From positions 62,001-126,000 of the forward strand of contig JAFUDT010000003.1 in assembly GCA_017464285.1 (NCBI GenBank): a DNA stretch of 64,000 bases. Direction: 5' to 3'. A program made the translations under genes and the position numbers. Shown here in pieces: positions 33,001 through 37,920 of the stretch. Position 1 is the first letter of the stretch. The number at the start of each line of letters is the position of its first letter. This stretch comes from Bacteroidales bacterium. GTDB taxonomy: Bacteria > Bacteroidota > Bacteroidia > Bacteroidales > UBA1402. The notes beneath the pieces were generated by a model. The model made no database searches. It had not been told where the DNA came from and saw only the letters and a program-made list of their open reading frames with translations.

Positions 33001-35729
33001 GCGGTGGTCACGGCGATGCCGAGGCCAGTCCGCAGAAGGAGGCCAACGTGAGTGGCAATGTTTCTGTGGAGGTCACCGGCGGTACCATCAACAAGGTATT
33101 CGGCGGCTCGAACAGCAAGGGCAACATCACCGGTACGGTGGCTGTCAATATCGCCAAGGATGACAACAGCTGCGAACTGCACATTACTGAGGTCTATGGC
33201 GGCGGCAACGTGGCTGCCGGTAACGCCGGCACCATCACCATCGGCTGTACCGGAGGCGAGACCGAGGGTATCGGCGATGTCTATGGCGGTGCCAATGCGG
33301 CCGACATCAACAGCGACATTACCCTGAACATCACCGGCGGCAAGATCAACCGTGTCTTCGGCGGCAACAATGCCAGCGGAACGATCAACGGCGGTGTCGA
33401 GGTCAATGTCAACTGGAGCGGCAGTTGCGACCAGAACAGCATACAGAATGTCTATGGTGCCGGTAACCAGGCCCCCTATACTGTTCCTGGCGGCAAAACG
33501 CTGGCCGTGAACATCCTCAACGGTACAATCAGCCAGAATGTCTATGGCGGCGGTCTGGGTGAGCCGGCCGTTGTCACCGGCAATCCGACAGTGACTGTGG
33601 GCGATCCCACAGAAGGTCATGAGTCCTATGTGGCCACCGTGGCCGGATCTGTCTTCGGCGGCGGCGATGCGGCCGCTGTGACGGGTAATCCGACGGTTTA
33701 CACCTGGAATGACAACACCACGGCTGCCAGTGTCTTCGGCGGCGGTAACCTGGCTGCCGTTACCGGCAGTACGGATGTCGAGATTGGTGCCGGTACGGTG
33801 GGCACGGTCTATGGCGGCGGCAACGAGGCCGGTGTCTCGGCCGATGCTGCCGTGATACTGGTCGGCGGTCAGGTGACGGGCGGTCTCTACGGCGGCTGTA
33901 ATACTTCGGGTTCGATCGGCGGTAACACTGTCGTGACGCTCACGGGCGGCCAGATGGGTACGGATGCCTCGGCAACGGCCAATGTCCATGGCGGAGGCTA
34001 CGGCCCGGCAACCGGGGTGGACGGCAATGTGACGGTCAATGTCGGCGTACAGGACGGTTCGACCGCAGCAACCGTTTACGGCGATGTCTATGGCGGCTCG
34101 GCCCTGGGCAATGTCAACACCAATACGGACAACACGACACAGGTCAACCTTTACAAGGGTACGGTCTATGGCAATGTCTATGGCGGCGGCCTGGGCGATG
34201 CCACTCATGCGGCCCTGGTCAACGGCAACGTAAAGGTCGTCCTTGACGGCGTAGCCTTCGGCATCTCCTACGGTGAAGACGACCAGCATAACACCATTCC
34301 TGTCAACGGTCGTGTCTTCGGCTGCAACAACATCAACGGTACGCCTAAGGGACTGGTACAGGTCGTGGTGAACCGTACGGTGCCTGTCGGCGGCGGTGCA
34401 CATGAGACCGGCACCTATGAGGTGCAGGCTGTCTATGGCGGCGGTAATCTGGCCGCCTACGATCCGGCCGAGCCTTCGACGAGCTATTCCGAAGTGATTG
34501 TGAACGGTTGTGACGTCGCCAGTATCGAATATGTCTATGGCGGCGGCAATGCAGCTCCTGTCCCGGCCAGTGAGGTCCATATCCTTGGAACCTTCGAGAT
34601 CGATTATGTGTTCGGTGGCGGTAACGGTAAGGATAGGATTTTCAAGAACGGAATCTGGATGGCCAACCCGGGCGCCGATGTGGGCATCATCGACCAGGCG
34701 GCTTACACTGGAAATACCTCCAGCGGACGCTATGGCAAGGGCAGGGCGCATACCGAGATCCTCGGCGGTATCATCCATCATGTCTTCGGCGGCAGCAATA
34801 CTTTGGGTAATGTGGTCGATTCGGCTATTGTCACATTGGGCGACCAGGATCTGGCTACCTGTGAGTTTGTGGTCGATGAGGTGTTCGGGGCCGGCAACGA
34901 AGCCTACATGGCCGGTGTCGCACAAATCGACATGAAGTGTATTCCCGGTATCATGTCGGCTGTCTATGGCGGTTCCCGTCTGGCCGATATCCACAACGAT
35001 GTGGTGCTGAATATCACCGGAGGCCACTATCGGAGAGTTTTCGGCGGTAACGACCAGGCCGGCAATATCTATGGCTCCATTACGGTCAATATTGAGGAAA
35101 CCGGCTGTCTGCCCATCATCATCGGCGAACTCTACGGCGGCGGTAACCAGGCCGACTATTCGGTCTATGGCTATAACGACGACGGCACGCTCAAGCGGCC
35201 CGGTGTGGATGGTGTGACAATTGCCGACTCAGTATACTCCCATCCTCAGATCAATGTCAAGTCAGCCACCCGTATCGGCACGGTCTATGGCGGCGGCCTG
35301 GAGGCTTTGGTTGTCGGAAATCCGCATGTGAACATCAATATGTGCCAAGGCTGGGTGAACGGCGTCTATGAGCCTGCCGACGGTGCCACGGGCGATGTGA
35401 ACGATACGGAGCACTATGACGAGAGCTTCAAGTACAAGGATGCCACTGACCTGGAACTGGGTACCATCGGTACGGTCTTCGGCGGCGGTAACAGGGCGGA
35501 TGTCATCGGCGACACTTATGTCAATGTCGGCACTCAGACCCAGATCAGCCTGGAGACTTTGACAACGGATACGGAAAACCCGGATTACGAGACGCTGAAT
35601 CCTCTGCACTATACCAATCCTCGGAAAGTCGTCGGTGCCAATATCCTGGGAAATGTCTATGGCGGCGGCAATCAGGCCAATGTCACGGGCAAGACTCATG
35701 TGACGGTAGGGCGTGAGTCGGGTGAATAA
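18027..35729 (+). CDS. Giant VYGGGN-repeat protein (5900 aa) with chitobiase-like domains
   Basis: The ATG at 18027 starts a clean signal peptide (MLKRSLLVAALLLLCASGVKAQ); an in-frame ATG near 17904 would add 41 residues. After an N-terminal beta-rich region come two chitobiase/hexosaminidase C-terminal-like domains (about residues 265-345 and 346-421; IRYTLDGSNPT and IYYTTNGSDPT), then an InlB-B-like segment (about 425-580; VKITYKANGG) and beta-helix strands. From about residue 874 to the end, VYGGGN/VFGGGN turns recur every 30-35 residues, on the order of 150 copies, interleaved with strands such as VTVNIHGGTI. Recurrent cysteines sit at fixed places (NGCDNSI, SCDMKIGEV, IGCTG). A huge extracellular beta-solenoid is expected. 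Unlike its neighbour it ends inside a repeat (NVTGKTHVTVGRESGE) without a recognisable sorting domain. The first third is AT-richer than the rest. Function as adhesin or structural filament is inferred. Confidence 0.8.
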   Translation: MLKRSLLVAALLLLCASGVKAQTNYVFYNATYGYLYNDNGTLKSGDLRFDQSSAWRASGNLGTTRRNIRSYTDATMYLNANGALGNSTDSWRGDNYLQYRANRTNYYFKATSATTFTTNNDQANGNRYTYYTVTVSNNASISTNPTINGADVLTATGNSNYTATGAAYRIGYTNYNFNNADHYVDVNGNSFTGTPANATLTNAWSLESNSYATVNSTSGVVTVNTLPQSDVTLTLTLTVTATGGTPTAPNGTTLTGTKEITIQGTKPSAPIISVSGNSATLSTDAAGATTIRYTLDGSNPTASTGTVYGGAIDLSGSTSSPVTIKAVTVRSGNVSDVTEQSVTLTLPEPVITVNADAGTATITSSVAGATIYYTTNGSDPTTSSSQYSGSLSGLAAMTTIKAIAVKDGWNNSPVASEMVTIPSGVSGGTVTLFDYEDHNWTYYSGVDASVDGGNYNTNYEGKLYSPNPRNVKITYKANGGAVSVDESETEFVYYKTLEQGTTAGQYPYTVISNPFSKRPNGKGFGGWRIKEGADYISGYADEAVLPLDAEIVFTNLPYPSVNCTSAEIELEATWVNLNNITYATNNNNITYNVTGGNYETNILVLNRNVTGTITTTSPVTIMMVEPDGSSDYRGTYTFSGNITPNNNGVTKIEFTRWNSQNTVNAGYRNLWIGRGMTTTSRCANLITGYNGTGTVASPQYSIKVESGTYQYFDFYKGHSTYNSGTDNTGFTVTGTAANAKITMGNDYDRAKGANSTLEFIYGPMFGYSGNFSDRGNRENKHTLDLIVKSGTIGSTFFMEGTNTATYLQGGAGQCMYLSSAGSQTNVGTRNVVIEGGDICSIGGGIDSYNNAPSNNNTPSTTTNYERLSFNLRIKGGTIHGNVYGGAAKSPSGGSRVMVMTGGQVKGWFAAGCNGTDNDGGQNYGTSYVYIGGNAAVDSEGSTKVLGYANGGNVYAAGAGRQGATTCGEMTFGSNLVIADDSYIERGVYGGGNYGYSLDETYIYITGGTNEGNDGTVNSVTTKGGVYGGANQQDGPDVNMYMTGGTMKGGVYGGCNTQGTISGNVTMQINGGQVGTDSQTANIHGGGYGSATRVSQNVDITLGATGQTTPGVTVYGDVYGGSALGYVNGTAATNTYHTYVTMNKGVINGSLYGGGLGDNNTAANVYGPVQVKVYGGSVKKTDANGANGSGGVYGANNVNGAPQRSVEVDIYGTDPAPSENEYALFAVYGGGNAADYTYGNGYPTVTVHGCDNSIEYVYGGGNAARVEATDVTIYGGNVIGNVFGGGNGTVTAANVTGNTLTKIYGGTILRVFGGSNSQGTIGGTITVNAESRTESGTNPLTGAAFERCPIQVGELYGGGNMANSNVGAINIGCMEDGDMIDYVYGGANQADITGNINLEMTGGRVGNLFGGNNTSGDISGTITVTVNWNGTCSDSYLGNVFGGGNLATYTGSPTVNVYNGTVSGNVYGGGAGELVDGAQRGVKGKVTGNPSVTIGDDNGSHTAIVLGDVYGGGDAADVDGVPVIVVNDCSTQVGNLYGGGNAADIEGSSITVNGGTIGDAFGGGHGDKDASNPSKYADVNGDVTFNVYGGTIARVFAGSNSRGTITGTSALTINKTGSCDMKIGEVYGGGNEAAGVASTVNIGCTGTLVALAGGDRYGYAQEGIGYVYGGANQADIGTSETPSNIVININSGIVANVFGGNNTSGDIYGTITVNIEKDNNASCASDWYVGNVFGGGNLATYTGSPVVNIKNGTVSGNVYGAGKGDPSATGDQVGVPGSVTGNPTVTVGDNTVGHEAYVAVVEGDVYGGGDAAKVVGNTTVNFPKSNSTAAKLFGGGNAADVTGTATVNISDGTVTAGVYGGCNSQGSVDGTIAVNITGGTIGAANSLANVHGGGYGEATETAGNVNVTINGADVNIYGDVYGGSALGNVNDEITDATTVTLTAGTVNGNIYGGGLGDAENAALVNGTADVVINGGTVTGNVFGANNVNGTPKGAVTVTVNGTDIPVSGYALAEVYGGGNMANYSPTVVTTPATVVVNGCDNSIGYVYGGGNAADVPATSVTVYGGNIGTVFGGGHGDKDAEPATEANVSGDVTVNIHGGTIGQVFGGSNSKGTISGEVSVLVEKTGLCAMKIGEVYGGGNQADGNAGSVTIGCTGDWTTTGDKNHTNANTTDNRIGYELEGIGTVFGGANNANIGTSENHSDITLSINSGMVANVFGGNNNGGTIYGDITVNIEKTSDGCGWYVGNVYGAGNLAPYSGTPEVYIKNGEVSINVYGGGKGASAVVTGDPSVVIGDANAGYSAIVGGDVYGGGDAAGVTGNTSVTYNDANASSHVGRLFGGGNAAGVSGTVGVTLTNGQVNGGVYGGCNASGSVGAVVIALNGGQVGATGSGNEADVYGGGYGASTTTTDDIAVTLNGTTVYGDLYGGSALGGVNASTSNTTTVTLSSATLHGSIFGGGKGDDSTTATSEGNTVVNINTYDQYLTGIYGGANVRGLVKGDIAVNINANVGADGNRLDVFGGGYGAATSTNGHVTVTVGDESGSLLPVVYGDVYGGSALGSVNDAVEDITTVNFLNGTLHGNVYGGGLGAATLDANGYIASVETEAVVNGTVHVNIGSSTQVSNSVTIDGNVFGCNNLAGSPAGHVYVDVYHTGHTLADACPSFGSDPSSFDQVPAQAAYAIAQVYGGGNLAHYTTSLEGASTHVHIHNCDNTIEYVYGGGNAANTPANAVTVDGGRLYFVFGGGNGAGTGNPGANIAGDAQVMLNGGIIDKVFGGSNTKGIVRGVSSIDFSESPVCTRLVGEVYGGGNQAPGGSVNMTIPCGTSGTGVLFGGSRNADMGTEEDFKAGRPVTLTLTVLGGDFDEVFGGNNEGGTIWGNVVLNLKGGTIVDAYGGNNAGGNIAGTITVNVIDDEDTDCPLILTNVYGGGKNAAYTPADASINSPMVNVLHKKSGTSITGDVFGGGLGEPAVVTANPVVTVGDVSAGHESRIATVAGNIYGGGSMASVTGYTSVLMQKDNSSVGGSIFGAGKGSEDDAAAAVVTESASVTMTGGSVGLSIYGGGEMASVGVYTRDGEGLVTGVDATKGTTTVAVSGGTVGPDDISPVDINGHGNVFGGGLGKAGYHAWAYVTNAVVNLSGGTVRGSVFGGGENGHVSKDTRVTVSGGTVGVRIPHRYRDISSDNGSSNPVYAGNVYGGGRGIDRTTVGNHLSVTAGQVYGNTNVSVTGGHIRHSVYGGGSLAMVGTYTITTDHTVFGGNVHNFTENTGNATVSVSGGRIGPSWDDLLYDEAGNRLVDASGNPLSSYPYGGSAGAADTIAQNFECLGENEGMVYGSGRGVNFPNDDNVDHELYVELAFTNNTHVTVSGTAEVVGSVFGGGENGHVKNHTQVDIQGGTIGGLRLHHNGFYLPDYPSVFIPDSDDSDDEMEIDNNGTGKVIFRGNVYGGGRGVDHTSASDPTTAQLIFSISAGRVYGNTQVNVTGGNILHNVFGGGSIASVGTYTYPLVDGQPDFLNSSPTGCWPNTGKTEVNISGGQVGQMGENEGYVYGGGRGVAGASNAQVTHMAFVNETEVNILSDETNNTHADVRASVFGGGMNGHVLGDTHVTVSGGVVGGKTAADYGSYDTEKFPVENRPAVADTTIHGIAYYSGIIAGDTITRTDGTGPATVYLGNVYGGGRGVDHYGVSNTNLSATAGRVYGNTHLTVTGGIIYHSIFGGGSIASVGSYTTYSAGEAAADLAEEERYRIVEGQPKASVSGGLATVVVSGGRIGTNGRNNGRVFGSSRGMAGVNYRGLGYVNIAHVTISGGFVRGAVFGSGENGHVLDSTLVMVSGGHVGNGKRHGEYTWINNYVGNVYGGGRGLDRTIENSTTVSPFAGRVFGSTNVVVSGGHIHQNVYGGGSLASVGRYKRYMADPESERYNTITYADADKGTCYVTVTGGIIGIDGDNNGHVFGSSRGTATTFRDIRASLAYTADSRVSIEGGRIFGSVFGGGESGHVQRNAHVSVSGGEIGIAIPKDYDSCTEEEKALYDLAGNVYGAGRGIDQVVSGDNKGYSMSAGYVRGNTLVTITGGTIHRNVYGGGSMGSVGDYGPYCRLNFWQADPASFSRGTAANSYADAGNGVATVVIKGGVGTSDGVAHGYGGNVFGSCRGEANDPSHDSSLDEFYDDGGFAEMAYVTGSHVIVETGAMVYGNVYGGGENGHVDFGGTLVDVLNGTVNGHVFGGGKGSTTSPTAGIVDGPAQVNVGTAGQVSNTVVIGGDVFAGNDTYSSPLGVMQVDVYRTAHTSGVNTVADDGYALNAVYGGGNLAHVLTGVAATDFSGTIYDDYYISERLEATDSNPAGYYPWPGIVGGVRKSVVRIHGCENTIDYVYGGGNAADCLETEVVVEGGRIGHVFGGGHGDQEALGSGHSDVSANVRGNSSVDIQGGTIAQVFAGSNVNGSIAGEIGLTIDKKSDCDMKLGEVYGGGNLAASKAATVTIGCTGTWTTAGANNHTNANTTDNRIGYELEGIWAVYGGANQADVITGDIVLDINSGIVANVFGGNNTSGSIAGTITVNIEKDDDADCASDWYVGNVFGGGNLAAYEGSPAVNIKNGTVSGNVYGGGNGDPEDDTQIQGSTAAPVVTVGDLLVDAYQAIVLGEVYGGGNAAKVTGLAAPTVLIPNKCNTEVGYVYGGGNAADVPATNVTIAGGTVHHDVFGGGHGDQAGLGSGHSDKQANVTGDASVVVTGGKIDRVFAGGNINGSITGTVTLNIDKAADANCDMMIGEAYGGGNMAASKAGNLTIGCTGAWTTTGTNNHTNANTTDNRIGYELEGIGSVYGGANQADVTAGDIVLDINSGMVANVFGGNNTSGSISGNITVNIEKTGESADCGWYVGNVFGGGNLAAYTGDPVVNVKNGTVSGNVFGGGKGLASDHTKGQVTGNPLVTIGDNASGHESYVAVVSGDVYGGGDAGNVVGTPVVNVVNKCNTTIANVYGGGNAADVGGTDVNIDGGTVTGMVFGGGHGDAEASPQKEANVSGNVSVEVTGGTINKVFGGSNSKGNITGTVAVNIAKDDNSCELHITEVYGGGNVAAGNAGTITIGCTGGETEGIGDVYGGANAADINSDITLNITGGKINRVFGGNNASGTINGGVEVNVNWSGSCDQNSIQNVYGAGNQAPYTVPGGKTLAVNILNGTISQNVYGGGLGEPAVVTGNPTVTVGDPTEGHESYVATVAGSVFGGGDAAAVTGNPTVYTWNDNTTAASVFGGGNLAAVTGSTDVEIGAGTVGTVYGGGNEAGVSADAAVILVGGQVTGGLYGGCNTSGSIGGNTVVTLTGGQMGTDASATANVHGGGYGPATGVDGNVTVNVGVQDGSTAATVYGDVYGGSALGNVNTNTDNTTQVNLYKGTVYGNVYGGGLGDATHAALVNGNVKVVLDGVAFGISYGEDDQHNTIPVNGRVFGCNNINGTPKGLVQVVVNRTVPVGGGAHETGTYEVQAVYGGGNLAAYDPAEPSTSYSEVIVNGCDVASIEYVYGGGNAAPVPASEVHILGTFEIDYVFGGGNGKDRIFKNGIWMANPGADVGIIDQAAYTGNTSSGRYGKGRAHTEILGGIIHHVFGGSNTLGNVVDSAIVTLGDQDLATCEFVVDEVFGAGNEAYMAGVAQIDMKCIPGIMSAVYGGSRLADIHNDVVLNITGGHYRRVFGGNDQAGNIYGSITVNIEETGCLPIIIGELYGGGNQADYSVYGYNDDGTLKRPGVDGVTIADSVYSHPQINVKSATRIGTVYGGGLEALVVGNPHVNINMCQGWVNGVYEPADGATGDVNDTEHYDESFKYKDATDLELGTIGTVFGGGNRADVIGDTYVNVGTQTQISLETLTTDTENPDYETLNPLHYTNPRKVVGANILGNVYGGGNQANVTGKTHVTVGRESGE
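20641..35720 (+). repeat. VYGGGN/VFGGGN beta-solenoid repeats of second giant protein
   Basis: Regular glycine-rich turns (VYGGGNAADV, VFGGGHGDKDA, VFGGSNSKGTI, VYGGANQADI, VFGGNNTSGDI, VFGGGNLATY, VYGGGDAA) return in the same order, forming higher-order units of about 0.9-1.5 kb. The DNA word AATGTCTATGGCGGCGGC is kept almost without synonymous change from about 22400 onward, suggesting recent expansion or gene conversion. Confidence 0.9.
31108..32935 (+). repeat. Two near-identical ~0.9-kb supra-repeat units
   Basis: A unit beginning at the VYGGGNAAD turn near 31108 repeats at about 32010 and restarts at about 32921. Both units carry the same ordered motifs: GGGHGDQ, FAG(S/G)N(V/I)NGSI, the CDM-containing GE(V/A)YGGGN turn, NHTNANTTDNRIGYELEGI, VYGGANQADV, VFGGNNTSGSI and WYVGNVFGGGNLAAY. 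The NHTNANTTDN block is also found near 24511. High DNA identity makes this a likely site of unequal recombination and of assembly error. Confidence 0.8.
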
Positions 35730-35770
35730 AAAAAATAGCCGGAAGTATCGTCTTGCATGAATTATTTCTA

Positions 35771-35778
35771 TAACTTTG
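35771..35778 (+). promoter_or_regulatory. Candidate -7 element TAACTTTG for the LRR gene
   Basis: TAACTTTG matches the Bacteroidota -7 consensus TAnnTTTG and lies 32 nt before the start codon. The only TTG upstream (35753-35755) is 15 nt away instead of the usual 19-21, so the -33 half is weak. Confidence 0.45.
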
Positions 35779-35810
35779 TCGCGATGTACTATTACTAATA
35801 AGTTCATAAA

Positions 35811-36545
35811 ATGAAGCGTTTTGTTCTGACACTGACCATGGCTGTGCTCGCAATGTCGATGAGCACTTCTCTTTATGCCTACGACTGTGAGGTGGACGGT
35901 ATTTTTTACTACCGTATCTCGGCTACAGATCTGGAGGTCGCCTACAAAGTCTTTTCCGACAACAACCGGACGGCCTACACGGGTTCTGTGACCATCCCTG
36001 CCACTGTTACCTATAACGGCAAGACTTTCAATGTGACCTCTATCGGCGAATATGCCTTCCGTGACTGTAATTCCCTGTCGTCGGTGAATATTCCCTCCAG
36101 TGTGAAGACCATCAAGAACTACGCTTTCTACAACTGTTCTTCATTGTCGTCTCTGAACATTCCTGCTGGAGTGTCCACTTTCGGCGCCGGTGTCTTTGAG
36201 GGCTGTTCTTCACTGATGAGCGTGGAGATTCCTTCGGGCATGACAGCTATCGAAACGGAAACATTCTTCGGCTGTGCCGCGCTGAAGTCGGTGGTGATTC
36301 CGGATGGTGTCAAATCCATTGCTGCCGGTGCTTTTGCCTACTGCACTTCACTCAACTCCATTTATTGTCTTTCTGCGACGGCTCCTTCTTGTGAGGCCAA
36401 CGCTTTCGACAAAGTGGATCTGACGTGGTGCACCATCTACGTGCCGGCTTCCAGCGCAGCTTCCTATAAGGAAGGCAAGGTCTGGAAGGATTTCTTCATC
36501 GAGGAATTCAGCGGTAAGCTGGAAGATGTCAAGGACAGACAGTAA
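35811..36545 (+). CDS. BspA-type leucine-rich repeat surface protein
   Basis: A 244-residue secreted protein with a signal peptide (MKRFVLTLTMAVLAMSMSTSLYA). Residues about 70-190 contain consecutive 23-residue BspA/LRR_5 repeats of the form I-x-x-x-A-F-x-x-C-x-S-L-x-S-V-x-I-P (AFRDCNSLSSVNIP, AFYNCSSLSSLNIP, VFEGCSSLMSVEIP, TFFGCAALKSVVIP, AFAYCTSLNSIYCL). Such proteins are surface or secreted binding proteins in oral and gut Bacteroidales. The C-terminus (IYVPASSAASYKEGKVWKDF) is the usual capping segment; no lipobox or T9SS domain is visible, so its attachment is unclear. It has its own likely promoter and overlaps the next gene's possible start. Confidence 0.85.
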   Translation: MKRFVLTLTMAVLAMSMSTSLYAYDCEVDGIFYYRISATDLEVAYKVFSDNNRTAYTGSVTIPATVTYNGKTFNVTSIGEYAFRDCNSLSSVNIPSSVKTIKNYAFYNCSSLSSLNIPAGVSTFGAGVFEGCSSLMSVEIPSGMTAIETETFFGCAALKSVVIPDGVKSIAAGAFAYCTSLNSIYCLSATAPSCEANAFDKVDLTWCTIYVPASSAASYKEGKVWKDFFIEEFSGKLEDVKDRQ

Positions 36546-37824
36546 AGTGAAGATAAAGAGTTTCATCATATTTATTGCCCTGGCCCTTGGCTGGGGCAAT
36601 ATTGCTTGTTTATCCCAGGAAGCCTTGCAGGTCTCCCGCTGGAGCGACAATTGGTATGTGGGTGTACAGACGGGGGTGGCAACCAAAACCACCGACAACG
36701 AATGGCTGCAGAACCTGAATCCTCAGGCCTCGCTGCGCGTGGGGCGCATGATGACTCCCGTTGTGGGTTGGGCAGTTGAGGCGGCCGGTTATTTCAAAGA
36801 CTACCGTTTCGGATATAGCAGCAATGTGGTCAAGGCTCTGAATGCCCATCTGCTGGCCAACGTCAATCTGAGCAGGCTGCTGGGAGGCTATCCGGGCAAG
36901 CCCCGCCGCGTGGAAATTGCCGCACTGGCCGGGCCGGGCATCAACCATATTTTCGGGCTGACGGCCGGTGAGGCCGGCAACAACAACGACCTGACGGCCA
37001 AGCTGGCCATGAACCTGCTTTGTCATCTGGGTGCCGGATATCAGTGGCAGCTGTACCTGGAACCGGCTATTCTGTACAATCTGGACCGCTATTCCAGAAC
37101 GGGTTTCCATGCCGATTATTCGGCCGTGCAAGTGTCTGTCGGACTTAACTATTCTTTCCGTAATTCAAACGGTACGCATCATTTTCGCAAATACACTGTG
37201 TTCAGTCTGCCTTCGTCGGACTTTGCCATCGGACGTGATATGGCCGATGTCGGGAAGCCGGCTGATGTCCATACTCGGGCTGATGCCCGGAAGCAGACCG
37301 TCACATCCGACCCGGAAAAACATCGAAAAAAGGCGCGGACTTTTGTACGGGCGTATGAGATTGGAAAGAACGGCCCGGTCCTTGACACGGCGGCTGTGGC
37401 TACTGTTGCCGTAGTGACGGCAGAGCCGAAACCTGCTCCGAAGACGAAACCTGCTCCGATGACGAAACCTGCTCCGAAGACGAAACCAGCTCTGGAGACG
37501 AAACCTGCGCCGGAGACGAAGCCGGCACCGGAATCCGGAGAAGCCTGGGCGGACATCGCCTTCCGGCCGAACAGTACCGAACTGACGGAGGTCGAAATGA
37601 ACAAGGTCTCATCGGTGGCAATGTATCTTAAGACTCGTCCCAAGGCCTGTGTCAGACTGGTCGGAACTGTGGAGCAGGGAGAGGATCCATCTAATGCCCG
37701 CGAACGGGCCGAGGCTGTCGGTCGCCTTCTTGTGCGTCGTTTCGATGTGAACCCCGGCCGTGTCACCGCCGAAGGGGGCCAGGATACCTCTGTCGGAAGC
37801 CTGGTGCGTATCTTTGTAGATTAA
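36526..37824 (+). CDS. OmpA-family outer-membrane protein with beta-barrel and proline-rich linker
   Basis: A 432-residue protein with a signal peptide (IKSFIIFIALALGWGNIACLSQ), an N-terminal region of alternating strands ending in LNYSFRN (about residues 45-215, a probable outer-membrane barrel), a lysine/proline/alanine-rich linker (about 302-337) and a C-terminal OmpA-like domain (about 340-432; IAFRPNSTEL, NARERAEAVGRLL, VTAEGGQDT). OmpA domains bind peptidoglycan and tie the outer membrane to the wall. The ATG at 36526 overlaps the end of the LRR gene by 20 nt; a GTG at 36547, 1 nt after that stop, would give a more compact leader. Coupling with the LRR gene is likely. Confidence 0.75.
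   Translation: MSRTDSKVKIKSFIIFIALALGWGNIACLSQEALQVSRWSDNWYVGVQTGVATKTTDNEWLQNLNPQASLRVGRMMTPVVGWAVEAAGYFKDYRFGYSSNVVKALNAHLLANVNLSRLLGGYPGKPRRVEIAALAGPGINHIFGLTAGEAGNNNDLTAKLAMNLLCHLGAGYQWQLYLEPAILYNLDRYSRTGFHADYSAVQVSVGLNYSFRNSNGTHHFRKYTVFSLPSSDFAIGRDMADVGKPADVHTRADARKQTVTSDPEKHRKKARTFVRAYEIGKNGPVLDTAAVATVAVVTAEPKPAPKTKPAPMTKPAPKTKPALETKPAPETKPAPESGEAWADIAFRPNSTELTEVEMNKVSSVAMYLKTRPKACVRLVGTVEQGEDPSNARERAEAVGRLLVRRFDVNPGRVTAEGGQDTSVGSLVRIFVD
37429..37536 (+). repeat. Six tandem 18-bp units encoding the KPAPxT linker
   Basis: Six consecutive in-frame 18-nt units (AAACCTGCTCCGAAGACG and variants) encode KPAP(K/M/E)T-like hexapeptides. Units 1-3 are almost identical and later units diverge. 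Gain or loss of whole units would change linker length without breaking the frame. Confidence 0.9.
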
Positions 37825-37862
37825 TCTTTTACGGCTGCCTTGCAGATTGCGGCGGGTAATAC

Positions 37863-37893
37863 TTGCATTTGGGTTTGGCATTTATTATTTTTG
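37863..37893 (+). promoter_or_regulatory. Candidate promoter for folP
   Basis: TTG (37863-37865), a 20-nt spacer and TATTTTTG (37886-37893) fit the Bacteroidota -33/-7 pattern, 27 nt before the folP start codon. The region is T-rich, which raises the chance of a random match. Confidence 0.5.
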
Positions 37894-37920
37894 TCCTTTG
37901 AATGTTAAACGGGCGCTCGA

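Noticed and set aside
30807..35027. A 1406-codon minus-strand open frame in the second giant gene
   Set aside because: Same repeat-shadow effect; no independent coding evidence.
20641..35720. CRISPR-like or non-coding satellite repeat
   Set aside because: The repeats are in frame, encode conserved protein turns with varied spacers of no fixed length, and lie within one open frame.
35720..35765. Frameshift at the A-run hiding a sorting domain of the second giant protein
   Set aside because: Reading the alternative frame gives about ten residues before a stop and no CTD-like sequence.
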